In this document: positions 7,650-15,399 of the stretch, piece by piece
Layout: the number at the start of each line of letters is the position of its first letter
How positions within the stretch are numbered: the stretch's first letter is position 1
Assembly (NCBI GenBank): GCA_964462125.1
Contig: CAYWXT010000064.1
Coordinates: 1 to 23,901 of the forward strand
Origin: JAWLFY01 sp964462125
GTDB taxonomy: Bacteria; Planctomycetota; Planctomycetia; Pirellulales; Pirellulaceae
Direction of reading: 5' to 3'
DNA: 23,901 bases
Notes under the pieces: generated by a model
Told to the model about the DNA's origin: nothing
The model's input: only the letters and a program-made list of their open reading frames with translations
Database searches by the model: none
Made by a program: the position numbers and the translations under genes

Positions 7650-10034
7650 GTGAACAAGGCATCAAGCGAAGCAGTTCCGCTCAGCGGTGAGCTACGACCG
7701 GTCCGCACCGCGTTTCTCTTTCAACGTGTCGCCCCGGGCGCGGCGATCATCCTGCTCATCGCCGTGATTGCATCGATCGTGTCGCTCGTTACCGGCGCGG
7801 GGGTTGCCTGGACCGGAGCGGTCGCCCTCGCCGGCGTCCTGCTCGTCGGACTCTGGGTGCTGGGGGCGGGATGGTGGGCTAGCGTGGCGTATTCCAAGGA
7901 ACGTTACGAGTTCCTCGAGCACCGCATCATCGCCCACCGCGGCTCGCCGATCAGCGAGGAGACCAGCGAGCTGACGATCCGCAACATCACGCACGTCAAA
8001 CGCCGCCTTCCCTGGCCCCGCTATCCGCTGTTCGGCGTTGGCGACGTGATGATCGAGTCGGCCGGGAGTCAGGCCAGCGAAATCACGCTTCGGACCATCC
8101 GCCGGCCGGAACAGGCGTATGAGGGCGTCGCGGCGCTGATGCGGGCTAACGGGTTTGACCTCGCACGGCGAAAGTTGCTTCACCAAGAGGCGCCGGACAC
8201 TGTCGCGACAGTCCTGGAGTGCGGTGGTATGGTCGTCGCCACGATTTTTGCCACGTTCGTCGCTCTGGCCGAGTTGTATTTCGACGGCCGCGGCCCGGGC
8301 GGAATCGCTGGTTATCTAGGATTTCTTCCACTGCTGGGTATCATTGCGGTCGGCATTCACTTCTTGGACATGCGCCGGCGCACGTATCGCGTCTATTCAG
8401 ACTCGGTCTTCTACGAGGAAGGGTTTCTGACGCGGGACGATGCGTTCATCCCCGGCGAAAACATCGCGGACAGCAGCAGTCGACGCGGACTGATCGACAT
8501 GCTGGTCGGCGTGTACAACGTCCAGATCAGTTGCCAGGGGAGCCAGGGAGAGATCCATTTTCGACGTCTCCGGGGTGGGCCGGCGCTTTCGGCCGCCGTC
8601 GAACAGTTGATTTCCCAGACCGCGGATCTGTCCAAGCCGAACGAGCCGGAATCGCAAGATGCGAAGGCGACCGAGAAAGAGTGGGGTCCGGCCACACGCC
8701 GCACCCGGGCTCCTTCCGCCGCCCCGCCGCCGGAGGCGCGTTGGACATCGGAGCTGCGACCGATGCCGCTGCGGGCGATCATCGTGCCGATTGTGTTGTG
8801 CGTGGTCGCCTTTCCCGCTCTTCCGATCTGGCTTCTCCTCGTCCTTCGCGGGCTCATCACGGCGACCTGCACCACCTACTCCGTCCGCCAGAGTTCGGTG
8901 GGCGAACGGTTTCAGTTTTTGCGGTCCAACGAACGCGAGTTCAATTACGACAAGATCACCGGGGCGGTGATCCGCGAAAATCCGCTCGATCGGCTGCTCG
9001 GAACGGTCACCGTGAGCATCTGGTCGATCGGGTCGGGCCAGCCGCTCGATCTGGCTCACGTCAAACGCGACCAAGTCGAGATCGATCCGCTGCTGCGTCA
9101 GCTCGGGATCCCCGAGCCCGGCGTGGTCGAGTGCCTGCCGGCGCAGTTTTCAATCAAACGCATGGTGATGGCGACGCTGCCGGGCCAATTCTTACTCGGC
9201 GTCGCCGCGGTCGTCATGGTGGTTTTATCGTTTGTCGTATCCGCCGTTTGGCTTCTTGCGCTCGTCCTGCTCGCGCTCGCGGCTTCTGCGGTCATCATCC
9301 ACCGGACCGTCTACTACCGGCGATGCTGGGTGAACGTGCACGAGCATTATCTCGAGTGCCAGGAAGGGATCTGGTGGCGGCGACGTTATTTCGCCCGCCA
9401 CGACAACGTCAAACGCTTGGAGCTAACACGGTACCCCGGAGGCGACGTCGGGACCGTGCGATTTATCGTGGCGGGGGAGCGGCGGCAGGGCGGTTCCTCG
9501 GGGGCGCCAGGCATGAATCGCCAAAACAACTTTGAGGGCATGGGGGCGACATCGTACGAGTTCGGCGTGCGGTATGCCGAGGAGATCGGCCGACACCAGT
9601 GGTCACTCGACCAACGGCTGCAAGGCTTCGATCCCGAGCCGGACCGCAGCGAAGTGACTCCCGAGCACGAGAGCCGTCCCGCACTGGCCAACTCGCTGGC
9701 ACCCCTGATCGTGGTCTCCGTAGTGATTGTGCCACTCGTTGTCTTGCTGCCGGTCACGGTCCCGGTGACCGTGATGGCGATTCGCCGCCGCAGCTACCTG
9801 GTCGAACCCCAACGTGTGATTCTGCGACGGGGGATCCTGTATCGCCGGCAAGCATCGATCCTTCACGACCGGATCGATTCGATCCGTCGCCATCAGAACC
9901 TGTTGGGTAAGCTGTTCGGCAACGGCAACGTTACCATCCTCACCGCCGGAAGCAGCCGCCCCGACATGGAGCTCACCAACGCGCCCGACTACGAGCAACT
10001 CTTCCTCGTGCTCAAATCCCACTACCAGGATTAG
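7650..10034 (+). CDS. Membrane protein with five TM/bacterial PH (bPH2, DUF304-like) modules
   Basis: The 794-residue protein alternates hydrophobic segments with bPH2-type domains. TM regions lie at about 30-76, 186-240, 375-402, 505-552 and 682-712. PH-like domains follow at about 78-168, 245-323, 405-486, 554-660 and 714-794. The first shows the typical PRYPLFGVGDVMIESAG core, and the last shows RRGILYRRQASILHDRIDSI with LFGNGNVTILTAGS. Known relatives such as YdbT carry about three such domains, so five is unusually many. A linker at about 324-370 is Pro/Ala/Glu-rich and likely cytoplasmic. The start is GTG. bPH2 proteins are membrane-associated with largely unknown roles, sometimes in envelope stress or resistance. 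The gene is followed co-directionally after 118 bp by the Tat-exported gene. Confidence 0.85.
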   Translation: MNKASSEAVPLSGELRPVRTAFLFQRVAPGAAIILLIAVIASIVSLVTGAGVAWTGAVALAGVLLVGLWVLGAGWWASVAYSKERYEFLEHRIIAHRGSPISEETSELTIRNITHVKRRLPWPRYPLFGVGDVMIESAGSQASEITLRTIRRPEQAYEGVAALMRANGFDLARRKLLHQEAPDTVATVLECGGMVVATIFATFVALAELYFDGRGPGGIAGYLGFLPLLGIIAVGIHFLDMRRRTYRVYSDSVFYEEGFLTRDDAFIPGENIADSSSRRGLIDMLVGVYNVQISCQGSQGEIHFRRLRGGPALSAAVEQLISQTADLSKPNEPESQDAKATEKEWGPATRRTRAPSAAPPPEARWTSELRPMPLRAIIVPIVLCVVAFPALPIWLLLVLRGLITATCTTYSVRQSSVGERFQFLRSNEREFNYDKITGAVIRENPLDRLLGTVTVSIWSIGSGQPLDLAHVKRDQVEIDPLLRQLGIPEPGVVECLPAQFSIKRMVMATLPGQFLLGVAAVVMVVLSFVVSAVWLLALVLLALAASAVIIHRTVYYRRCWVNVHEHYLECQEGIWWRRRYFARHDNVKRLELTRYPGGDVGTVRFIVAGERRQGGSSGAPGMNRQNNFEGMGATSYEFGVRYAEEIGRHQWSLDQRLQGFDPEPDRSEVTPEHESRPALANSLAPLIVVSVVIVPLVVLLPVTVPVTVMAIRRRSYLVEPQRVILRRGILYRRQASILHDRIDSIRRHQNLLGKLFGNGNVTILTAGSSRPDMELTNAPDYEQLFLVLKSHYQD

Positions 10035-10152
10035 CCCCACCCATACCGATAACGCAACGACACCAACCGTGCGACCCGTGAGTCGTAGGCCAGGTCGAAC
10101 CTGGGGATATACCAGGTGTCCGAGACGAATTTACCTTCAATGGGAGATCGGC
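10035..10152 (+). other. Short spacer with a small stem-loop
   Basis: CCAGGT and ACCTGG at 10090-10104 form a 6-bp stem with a 3-nt loop, and a third CCAGGT follows at 10112-10117. There is no U-tract. A Shine-Dalgarno-like GGGAG at 10142-10146 serves the next gene. Confidence 0.4.
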
Positions 10153-11658
10153 ATGAAATCCAAGAATGATCGTCGCGATCTGCTCAAACTGTCCGCACTC
10201 GGCGGTGCGGGACTGCTGGGAGTTCCCTTTGGCGGATTGCCAGAGCACGCGTTTGGTCAGGAAGGAACGGCGACGCCAATCAGCCTCGAGAACGCTCAGC
10301 CTGGCACCCGTGAATGGATGCTTGACAACACCCGTGTCGATCCGGAAACCAAGTACCGCTGCCGGTGGATCGAAGGATACGCCTCAGCGGCCCGCTATCA
10401 GGCGGGCGAGACACTCCGAGTGATGGTGAGCACCGATCCGCAGAGCGACTTTACCATCGACTTTTTTCGATTGGGTTACTACGGCGGTGATGGCGGCCGA
10501 TTGGTCCATCGTTCGGGCCGGTTGCCGGGTGCGACCCAGCCGATGCCGGAAGTCGGACGGCGGCGACTGCGAAACTGTCAGTGGGAAACAAGCTACGAGC
10601 TGACCGTTCCCGACGATTGGCTGAGCGGTGTCTACGTCGGGAAGCTGACGGAGATGGAGCAGGGGCTGCAGAGTTACGTCATTTTCGTGGTTCGGGATCA
10701 ACGCCAGGCGGGGCTGGTGTTTCAGTGCAGCGACCACACCTGGCAGGCCTACAACCGCTGGCCGTCTCAGTTTTCTCTGTACGACGATGGCGATTCCCGT
10801 TGGCACTGGGGCGAACGTTCGCAGGTCAGTTTCAACCGGCCTTATGGCAAGTACTGTCAGATCGTCGATGCGCCCCTGTCGACTGGCTCGGGAGAGTTCT
10901 TCCTCTGGGAGTTCCCCTTTGTCTTCTGGTTGGAACAGCAGGGATACGACGCGACGTACGTTTCCAACACTGACTTGCACCGCGACGCCCAGACCGCCCG
11001 GCGTGGGAAGGGATTTCTCAGCGTCGGCCATGACGAGTATTGGACGATTGAGATGTTCCGGAACATGCAAGCCGCGATTGAGCAAGGCGTCCATGTCGGT
11101 TTCTTTAGCGGCAACGCGGTCTGTGGACGGATCGAGTGGGACGATGCGACTCGTTCGCTTCGCCGGGTTGGCGTGTTCGGGCCTCCTGGCGGAACTCGCG
11201 AGTTCGACTCGATGTCGGACTTGGCTCACCGCCGGCCGTATGCGAACGAGTTGATCGGCGCGCATAGCACCGGTCCGGTCACCGGCGGCGCCGATTGGAT
11301 TTGTACCCACCCTGGTCATTGGATCTATGCGGGAACCAGGATGAAGGCGGGAGATCGCATCTCCGGGGTGATCGGCTGGGAATGGCACGGAGATCCAGCA
11401 GCGATCGAAGGACTGGAAATCGTCGCCGAAGGGCCGACGCAATCGGAACCGGGCAAGCCCAACGGCGGCCACTACACCGCCACGGTTTACCCAGGGCCGA
11501 AGGACAACTTCGTGTTCAACGCGGCGACCTGTTGGTGGGCGGACGGACTGTCGGAACCGCCGGGGTATGTCCGTCCCAGCGTTTACACCTCGCCGCAAGG
11601 TCCGGATCAACGGTTGCAGCAGATCACGGCCAATGTGCTCGACCGGATGATCGGCTGA
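10153..11658 (+). CDS. Tat-exported N,N-dimethylformamidase large-subunit-like protein
   Basis: I chose ATG 10153 (501 residues) over the upstream in-frame start at 10069. It has GGGAG 6 nt upstream and begins directly with a Tat signal: NDRRDLLKLS, a hydrophobic core, and a probable cleavage near AFG-Q36. The body matches the dimethylformamidase beta/large-subunit family. GYDATYVSNTDLH (264-276), SVGHDEYWT (290-298) and GVIGWEWHG (405-413) correspond to regions that in the characterised Paracoccus enzyme supply two Tyr and one Glu ligands to a mononuclear iron. Tyr265 or Tyr269, Tyr296 and Glu410 are therefore the candidates here. No small subunit gene is adjacent. Real substrates of planctomycete homologues are unknown, so C-N hydrolysis of a small amide is only an inference. 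Confidence 0.85.
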   Translation: MKSKNDRRDLLKLSALGGAGLLGVPFGGLPEHAFGQEGTATPISLENAQPGTREWMLDNTRVDPETKYRCRWIEGYASAARYQAGETLRVMVSTDPQSDFTIDFFRLGYYGGDGGRLVHRSGRLPGATQPMPEVGRRRLRNCQWETSYELTVPDDWLSGVYVGKLTEMEQGLQSYVIFVVRDQRQAGLVFQCSDHTWQAYNRWPSQFSLYDDGDSRWHWGERSQVSFNRPYGKYCQIVDAPLSTGSGEFFLWEFPFVFWLEQQGYDATYVSNTDLHRDAQTARRGKGFLSVGHDEYWTIEMFRNMQAAIEQGVHVGFFSGNAVCGRIEWDDATRSLRRVGVFGPPGGTREFDSMSDLAHRRPYANELIGAHSTGPVTGGADWICTHPGHWIYAGTRMKAGDRISGVIGWEWHGDPAAIEGLEIVAEGPTQSEPGKPNGGHYTATVYPGPKDNFVFNAATCWWADGLSEPPGYVRPSVYTSPQGPDQRLQQITANVLDRMIG

Positions 11659-11695
11659 ACGAGGGTGGTGAATCGATCAGAAAGAGAGTGTCGGC

Positions 11696-12577
11696 ATGAG
11701 CTTGACCCTGGAACAACTGGAACCGTTTCTCCGCCAACGACCACCGCGTGATATCCCGCGTGACGTTTTTCGGCGGGGGCTGCGAGGCGGGTTGGGCAGG
11801 TTTGGCTACCTGTTCGGAGGTTTTTTTGCCGCCTTTGGCTCGGTATTCGTCTTCATCTTTTTTCCTTGGAGTATTTATCCGGAAGTTCTGCTGGACACCG
11901 ATCACGGCATCGAATTGCCGGGCATTGTCTCCGAGGTCCAAGAGACCAACATGACGGTCAACGACCGCAAAGTTCGGAGGGTGGAATATGAGTTTGAGTC
12001 GCCGAACGGAGAGCTGATTGCCGCTGCGTGCTACGTCACCGGTCGAGCGGCGGAGGCGGGAGCGGAGGTGGTTGTGGAGGCACTTCCCGAGCGCTTCGAC
12101 CAAAGCCGGATTCAGGGCGGGCGCATCAACGCGTTCGGTTACTTTGGATCGTTTACCATCATCTTTCCCTTGGTCGGGCTCAGCGTCCTGACCGCAACCG
12201 GCGTCTACCGCCGGCGCCGAAAGCGGATCCTGAAGCATGGTGAATTCGCCTCGGGCACTGTCCGGGACGTGCAGGCGACTGCATGGACCTCCAACAACCA
12301 GCAGCGTTATCGCGTCAAAATCGACTATGTGATCGCTGGCCGTCCCCAGACAGTCCAGCATCACTGTTATGGAGACGCTGTGACGTTGGCCCGAGAGCAC
12401 CAGCGGTCCGGGGAACCGATCGGCCTGCTTGCCGATCCGTCCAATCCTCGCCGCGTTATCCTGGTGGAAACGTTGACGGGTGCAACCGATCACCCGACAT
12501 CAAGAATTCGCAAAGTTCTCGGGACTGCGTTTCGTGGAATTAAGGAAAGCCGCACCTTAAATACCAGCATAATTTAA
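11696..12577 (+). CDS. Two-TM membrane protein with duplicated DUF3592-like domain
   Basis: The protein has 293 residues, with TM helices at about 36-57 and 147-170. Each helix is followed by a similar extramembrane domain of about 75 residues. The first begins GIELPGIVSEVQETNMT and ends VEALPERFDQSRIQGG. The second begins GEFASGTVRDVQATAWT and ends IGLLADPSNPRRVILVE. This pattern (G-x-V-x-x-V, a Tyr-containing strand, then a closing 'value of address' Asp-Pro-x-x-Pro) fits the DUF3592 family. The ATG at 11696 lies downstream of an AAAGAGAG Shine-Dalgarno-like stretch. The gene starts 37 bp after the dimethylformamidase-like gene, so the two are probably cotranscribed. Function is unknown. 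Confidence 0.75.
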   Translation: MSLTLEQLEPFLRQRPPRDIPRDVFRRGLRGGLGRFGYLFGGFFAAFGSVFVFIFFPWSIYPEVLLDTDHGIELPGIVSEVQETNMTVNDRKVRRVEYEFESPNGELIAAACYVTGRAAEAGAEVVVEALPERFDQSRIQGGRINAFGYFGSFTIIFPLVGLSVLTATGVYRRRRKRILKHGEFASGTVRDVQATAWTSNNQQRYRVKIDYVIAGRPQTVQHHCYGDAVTLAREHQRSGEPIGLLADPSNPRRVILVETLTGATDHPTSRIRKVLGTAFRGIKESRTLNTSII

Positions 12578-12593
12578 CCACGGGTGATTCAAA

Positions 12594-12623
12594 CCAGCGG
12601 CCCTGAACATTCAGAGCCGCTGG
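12594..12623. terminator. Hairpin between convergent genes
   Basis: CCAGCGGC (12594-12601) pairs with GCCGCTGG (12616-12623). One C/A mismatch follows, then CTGA/TCAG around a 4-nt loop. It lies between the stop codons of two convergent genes, the expected place for a bidirectional terminator. No U-tract is present on either side. Confidence 0.6.
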
Positions 12624-12675
12624 CGATTGGGCCATTCCTGAATGACCCTCTTTCAATGGCGTCTCGTCCTCACGC

Positions 12676-13596
12676 TCAGTTTTCGGAGTCGACGACGTCC
12701 TTATAGAGCTGCTTCACTTGCTGCTTGTGCTCCTTAGCCGTTTCCTGTCCCTCGCGAACAAGATTCTGGAACTCGCTTGAGCCAACGTTCTCGGCGGCCT
12801 TCAGCTTTGCGAGCATTCCGATGTGGGCGCCGACTTGTTGGCTGACGAACGCCTTGTCGAACTCGCTGCCCTCTTTCTCCTGAAACTCTTCCTTGACCAG
12901 TCGAATAAACTCTTGGGCCGCCTCCTTGTCGAGACGAACCAGTTCATCCAGGACCGTGGAGTCACTCGTTCTGCCAACGCGGCGAGCGTCACCACGCTGT
13001 TGGAGCGGATTCCGATCTTGTCCCAGGGCATCCTGTCGTTCCCGCGGTCGCTGGACATCAGGCTGCTGTTGCTGCGCCTCAGGCTGTCCGGGCCTATCGC
13101 CCGCGTCGCGACGCGGGTCCGGCCGTTGGTCCTGAACGCCGGTATCCGGTCGCCGATCCTCGGTTTGAGGAGGCTGATCGGGTTGGCCTTGGCGGCGACG
13201 ATCGCCGCGGATTCGCGGAGCGTCATCCTGCCCATCGACGGTCAGCTCCGAAGCTTGTTTGGATGCGAATTGTTCAAGCTTCTGAACATGCTTTTCATGG
13301 TCCTGGACCATCTTCTCCGCGAGTTGCTGGAGCTCCTCGTTCTGGCTCTGTTCCTTGCCTGCGCGCAGCAAGGCAATTTCCGTTTGATTGGCGAGGATCA
13401 AGCAATTGGCGACGTGACCCTCCAGTGACGCCTGCTCCGGCTGCGGCCCACCGCGGCGTTCCACTTGTTCTCCCGGGCGCTGTGGAGAACGCGCGGGATC
13501 TTGGGCATCCGGTGGCGGCTGCTGCCGTTGCTGCGCAACCGCAGCCGAGACTATCAACGCCATTGGCAGCCCAACCACCCATCTGAGACTTGTCAT
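12676..13596 (-). CDS. Exported DUF4142-domain protein with an internal low-complexity spacer
   Basis: The protein has 306 residues and a signal peptide at 1-21 (MALIVSAAVA, then QQ). The DUF4142 signature is split. The first part runs from about 57 to 115 (LILANQTEIALLRAG, QQLAEKMVQDHEKHVQKL). The second runs from about 215 to 302 (LDKEAAQEFIRLVKEEFQEK, SQQVGAHIGMLAKLKAAENV, then KQQVKQLYKD). Between them are about 90 residues dominated by Q, P, R, D and G, probably disordered. The N-terminal 25-55 stretch is also Pro/Gln-rich. DUF4142 proteins are ferritin-like helical periplasmic proteins of unknown role. The ATG at 13596 has AGGAGA about 6 nt upstream. Confidence 0.85.
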   Translation of the reverse strand: MTSLRWVVGLPMALIVSAAVAQQRQQPPPDAQDPARSPQRPGEQVERRGGPQPEQASLEGHVANCLILANQTEIALLRAGKEQSQNEELQQLAEKMVQDHEKHVQKLEQFASKQASELTVDGQDDAPRIRGDRRRQGQPDQPPQTEDRRPDTGVQDQRPDPRRDAGDRPGQPEAQQQQPDVQRPRERQDALGQDRNPLQQRGDARRVGRTSDSTVLDELVRLDKEAAQEFIRLVKEEFQEKEGSEFDKAFVSQQVGAHIGMLAKLKAAENVGSSEFQNLVREGQETAKEHKQQVKQLYKDVVDSEN

Positions 13597-13940
13597 TGTG
13601 TTTCTCCTGGAAACAAGGTTCTGTGTCGTCTCTCGTCTTACTCACGCCTACGTCCGTACATTGGCGTGGTGACACCGAGCAGCATCCGCAAGGCATGTGC
13701 CAATCCAATCTAAAGCTGCGGAATGCCACGAGCGACATGAGAACCTCTGGGGATACAAAGCGAATGTCACTCGTTTATCGCCCGTGTGACACTGTCCAAC
13801 CCGGGTGACAACAACCGAGACGGCGCGACCAGTAAAGTGTCAACCGGTTGGTCGTTGTGCGACCATAAGCCCCGCATTGGCTAGTCGTTGTACAGCTTTC
13901 ACCTCTCCGATGCCGTGCCGCGTTCAAAGGAGACGCCAAC
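13597..13940. promoter_or_regulatory. Divergent regulatory region between the DUF4142 gene and the small ORF
   Basis: No gene is credible in this 344-bp stretch. It must hold 5' regions for both divergent units. Visible repeats include the inverted pair TGACACT (13787-13793) and AGTGTCA (13836-13842), and the palindrome CAACCGGTTG (13841-13850). There is a small hairpin GGTCG/CGACC (13850-13864). GTCGTTGT occurs at 13851-13858 and again at 13884-13891, 33 bp apart. These could be operators, but none matches a regulator I can name. Confidence 0.4.
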
Positions 13941-14087
13941 ATGCTGGCTGAGCACTATCCTGCCGCAGCAGTGCCCGATCACCAAGTACGGCTTCAGTAC
14001 GTTCCCCACCGCGAGTGGGAACCCCGCTCGGCCACCGGATCACCCGACCTCGGAGCCTTTGAACGGACTCCAGAGTCAGAGCAATGA
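13941..14087 (+). CDS. Small 48-residue ORF with strong ribosome binding site
   Basis: ATG at 13941 is preceded by AAAGGAG with an 8-nt gap, one of the best Shine-Dalgarno sites in the window. The frame gives 48 residues beginning MLAEHYPAAAVPDHQVRLQY and closing with SPDLGAFERTPESEQ before TGA. There is no signal peptide or TM segment. It is hydrophilic and slightly acidic overall. It lies 64 bp upstream of the small lipoprotein and could be cotranscribed with it. I do not recognise the family. The alternative is that the Shine-Dalgarno site is fortuitous and the region is the leader of the lipoprotein gene. Confidence 0.5.
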   Translation: MLAEHYPAAAVPDHQVRLQYVPHREWEPRSATGSPDLGAFERTPESEQ

Positions 14088-14151
14088 CAACGCTGCGGCG
14101 CAACCGCCCGGCATGAGATCAAAATCTGATCTTGACCGAGAAGGGACATTG

Positions 14152-14466
14152 ATGCTAACGAAATCGGATGGAACCGAATACGCGGACGGAGTTAAGGCCA
14201 TGGAAGATCGGAAAAAAGCAATCGCATTGATCTGCCTTTGCATCGTCCTAAGTCCAGGCTGTGCATCAGCGAGGAAAAAAAACGAGGGTTACTTGGGGCG
14301 ATTTGTCATGGATAACGTGACGCGGTGGCTAGGGGGCAAAAAAAAGAAGAAAGGGTTCGATCCTGATCCACTCTGGCATGCTGGTTATGGATTCAATAAT
14401 CCGAACCCCGAGCGGATGAGGAACGGCCAACCGCTGTTAAACTTCGATGGCTCCGTGGCAGATTGA
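14152..14466 (+). CDS. Small Lys-rich lipoprotein
   Basis: The frame contains a lipoprotein signal: the hydrophobic ALICLCIVL is followed by SPGC and then ASARKKN. Two starts are possible. ATG 14152 (104 residues) has AAGGG 6 nt upstream. ATG 14200 (88 residues) gives a more typical short n-region, MEDRKKAIA, but its AAGG is only 2 nt away. I list the longer form because of its ribosome site. The mature part has a KKKKK patch, then WHAGYGFNNPNPERMRNGQP, and is otherwise unlike families I know. Two runs of eight A lie inside the gene at 14275-14282 and 14338-14345. An in-frame extension upstream to 13888 is open but lacks coding character and overlaps the small ORF in another frame. Confidence 0.6.
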   Translation: MLTKSDGTEYADGVKAMEDRKKAIALICLCIVLSPGCASARKKNEGYLGRFVMDNVTRWLGGKKKKKGFDPDPLWHAGYGFNNPNPERMRNGQPLLNFDGSVAD

Positions 14467-14518
14467 TCGTAGACGAGCAGGAAGGAGTGGCATCAGTTTC
14501 TCCAGCGATCAATGTGCG

Positions 14519-14546
14519 ACCGCTTCGGCCTCTGCGCGGAAGCGGT
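14519..14546. terminator. Hairpin between the lipoprotein gene and the sigma-factor gene
   Basis: ACCGCTTC (14519-14526) pairs perfectly with GAAGCGGT (14539-14546) around a 12-nt loop. It sits in the 103-bp gap between convergent stop codons. No U-tract follows. Confidence 0.5.
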
Positions 14547-14569
14547 GCACCTCCTCTTCGGACGCCAAT

Positions 14570-15316
14570 TCACCGCAGCGCCTCGCGCAGGTGATTGAGC
14601 TCCTCCTGGATCTCCTCCGGCGTCTCGACGGTCTGGGCGACTTCTTCTTGAAGCAGTTCGCGGTAGCGCCGCCGCAGCCGATGGACGGCCACCTTCAGGG
14701 CACCTTCCGAACTGCCGGTTTCGGCCGCGAGCGCGGCATAGGAGGGCCCGGTTCGGTTCGCGACGAGAAACGGCCGCAACCGCTCGAACAGTTGCTCCTG
14801 GCCCTTGGACGTGCAGTCCTGCTCCAGCCGGCGTAGCACGTTTTCCAGCAGAGTCAGTGCCCAGCGGCGCTCGTAGATCCGTTCGGGCGTCAGCTCGTGA
14901 AACGGCTCCAGCCGGTAACGTTCTTCCGCGGATGAGACGTCGATCGAGAGCCGTCGTCGCCCGCCTCCCCGCTTTTGTGCGGCGGCCCGATCGCGCTGTT
15001 TGATGAGGAACCGTTGCAGGACCGTCAGCAGGAACGTGCGAAATCGGCCGCGTTGCCGATCGGATGCCGCAAGCACATCCTTCTCCAAAAGATGTGTGAA
15101 AAATCCTTGGATCACGTCGCTGGCGTCCTCGGGCGCGTATCCTTTTCGGCGGACGTAGGTGTACAGCGGGTACCAGTAGGTGCAGCAGAGCGCCTCCAGA
15201 GCCGTTTGCGCACCGGCGTCCTTGCGGCCGGCAGCCAGGACGAGACTCCAGGATGTGGTGGCGAACCCCGTGCCTGGAGTGGACGCGGGAGTCTGCTTGG
15301 ACGCTGGACGAGACAT
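14570..15316 (-). CDS. ECF-type RNA polymerase sigma factor, kinase-linked planctomycete type
   Basis: The protein has 248 residues. It opens with TTSWSLVLAAG, then the region-2 helices LCCTYWYPLYTYVRRKGYAP and EDASDVIQGFFTHLLEK. It continues with RGRFRTFLLTVLQRFLIKQR and AQKRGGGRRRLSID. Region 4 is the C-terminal YAALAAETGSSEGALKVAVH followed by RLRRRYRELL, a helix-turn-helix for -35 recognition. This sequence style is characteristic of ECF factors found next to Ser/Thr kinases in planctomycetes. No anti-sigma gene is adjacent; the divergent neighbour, 83 bp away, is a transmembrane kinase. The longer overlapping frame on the same strand (14493-15401) is not homologous and is rejected. Confidence 0.92.
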   Translation of the reverse strand: MSRPASKQTPASTPGTGFATTSWSLVLAAGRKDAGAQTALEALCCTYWYPLYTYVRRKGYAPEDASDVIQGFFTHLLEKDVLAASDRQRGRFRTFLLTVLQRFLIKQRDRAAAQKRGGGRRRLSIDVSSAEERYRLEPFHELTPERIYERRWALTLLENVLRRLEQDCTSKGQEQLFERLRPFLVANRTGPSYAALAAETGSSEGALKVAVHRLRRRYRELLQEEVAQTVETPEEIQEELNHLREALR

Positions 15317-15399
15317 GCCGCCATTGTAACTTGCCGAGTCGTTTCCGGAATACTAAGGTCAGACGGCCAGTACGAACCGGACCCAGCGGAGGACCAGCC
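15317..15399. promoter_or_regulatory. Divergent promoter region between sigma factor and kinase
   Basis: These 83 bp separate the two start codons, so both 5' regions overlap or abut. The kinase start has GGAGG about 8 nt upstream. I could not identify a clear ECF-type -35/-10 pair by eye. Shared control of both genes is likely from the geometry alone. Confidence 0.5.

Noticed and set aside
7093..7665. 190-codon minus-strand ORF upstream of the outer-membrane factor
   Set aside because: It overlaps the outer-membrane factor's coding start in another frame and has low-complexity Gly/Arg/Pro content without a signal or motif.
8219..9535. 438-codon plus-strand ORF overlapping the PH-repeat gene
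   Set aside because: It is an Arg/Gly-rich frame shift of the coding strand, while the PH-module frame has clear domains and membrane segments.
10085..10117. Possible tRNA T-arm around AGGTCGAACCTGG
   Set aside because: There is no acceptor, D or anticodon stem around it, so it is only a small stem-loop.
10384..11610. 408-codon minus-strand ORF
   Set aside because: It lies entirely antisense to the dimethylformamidase-like gene and shows no family motif.
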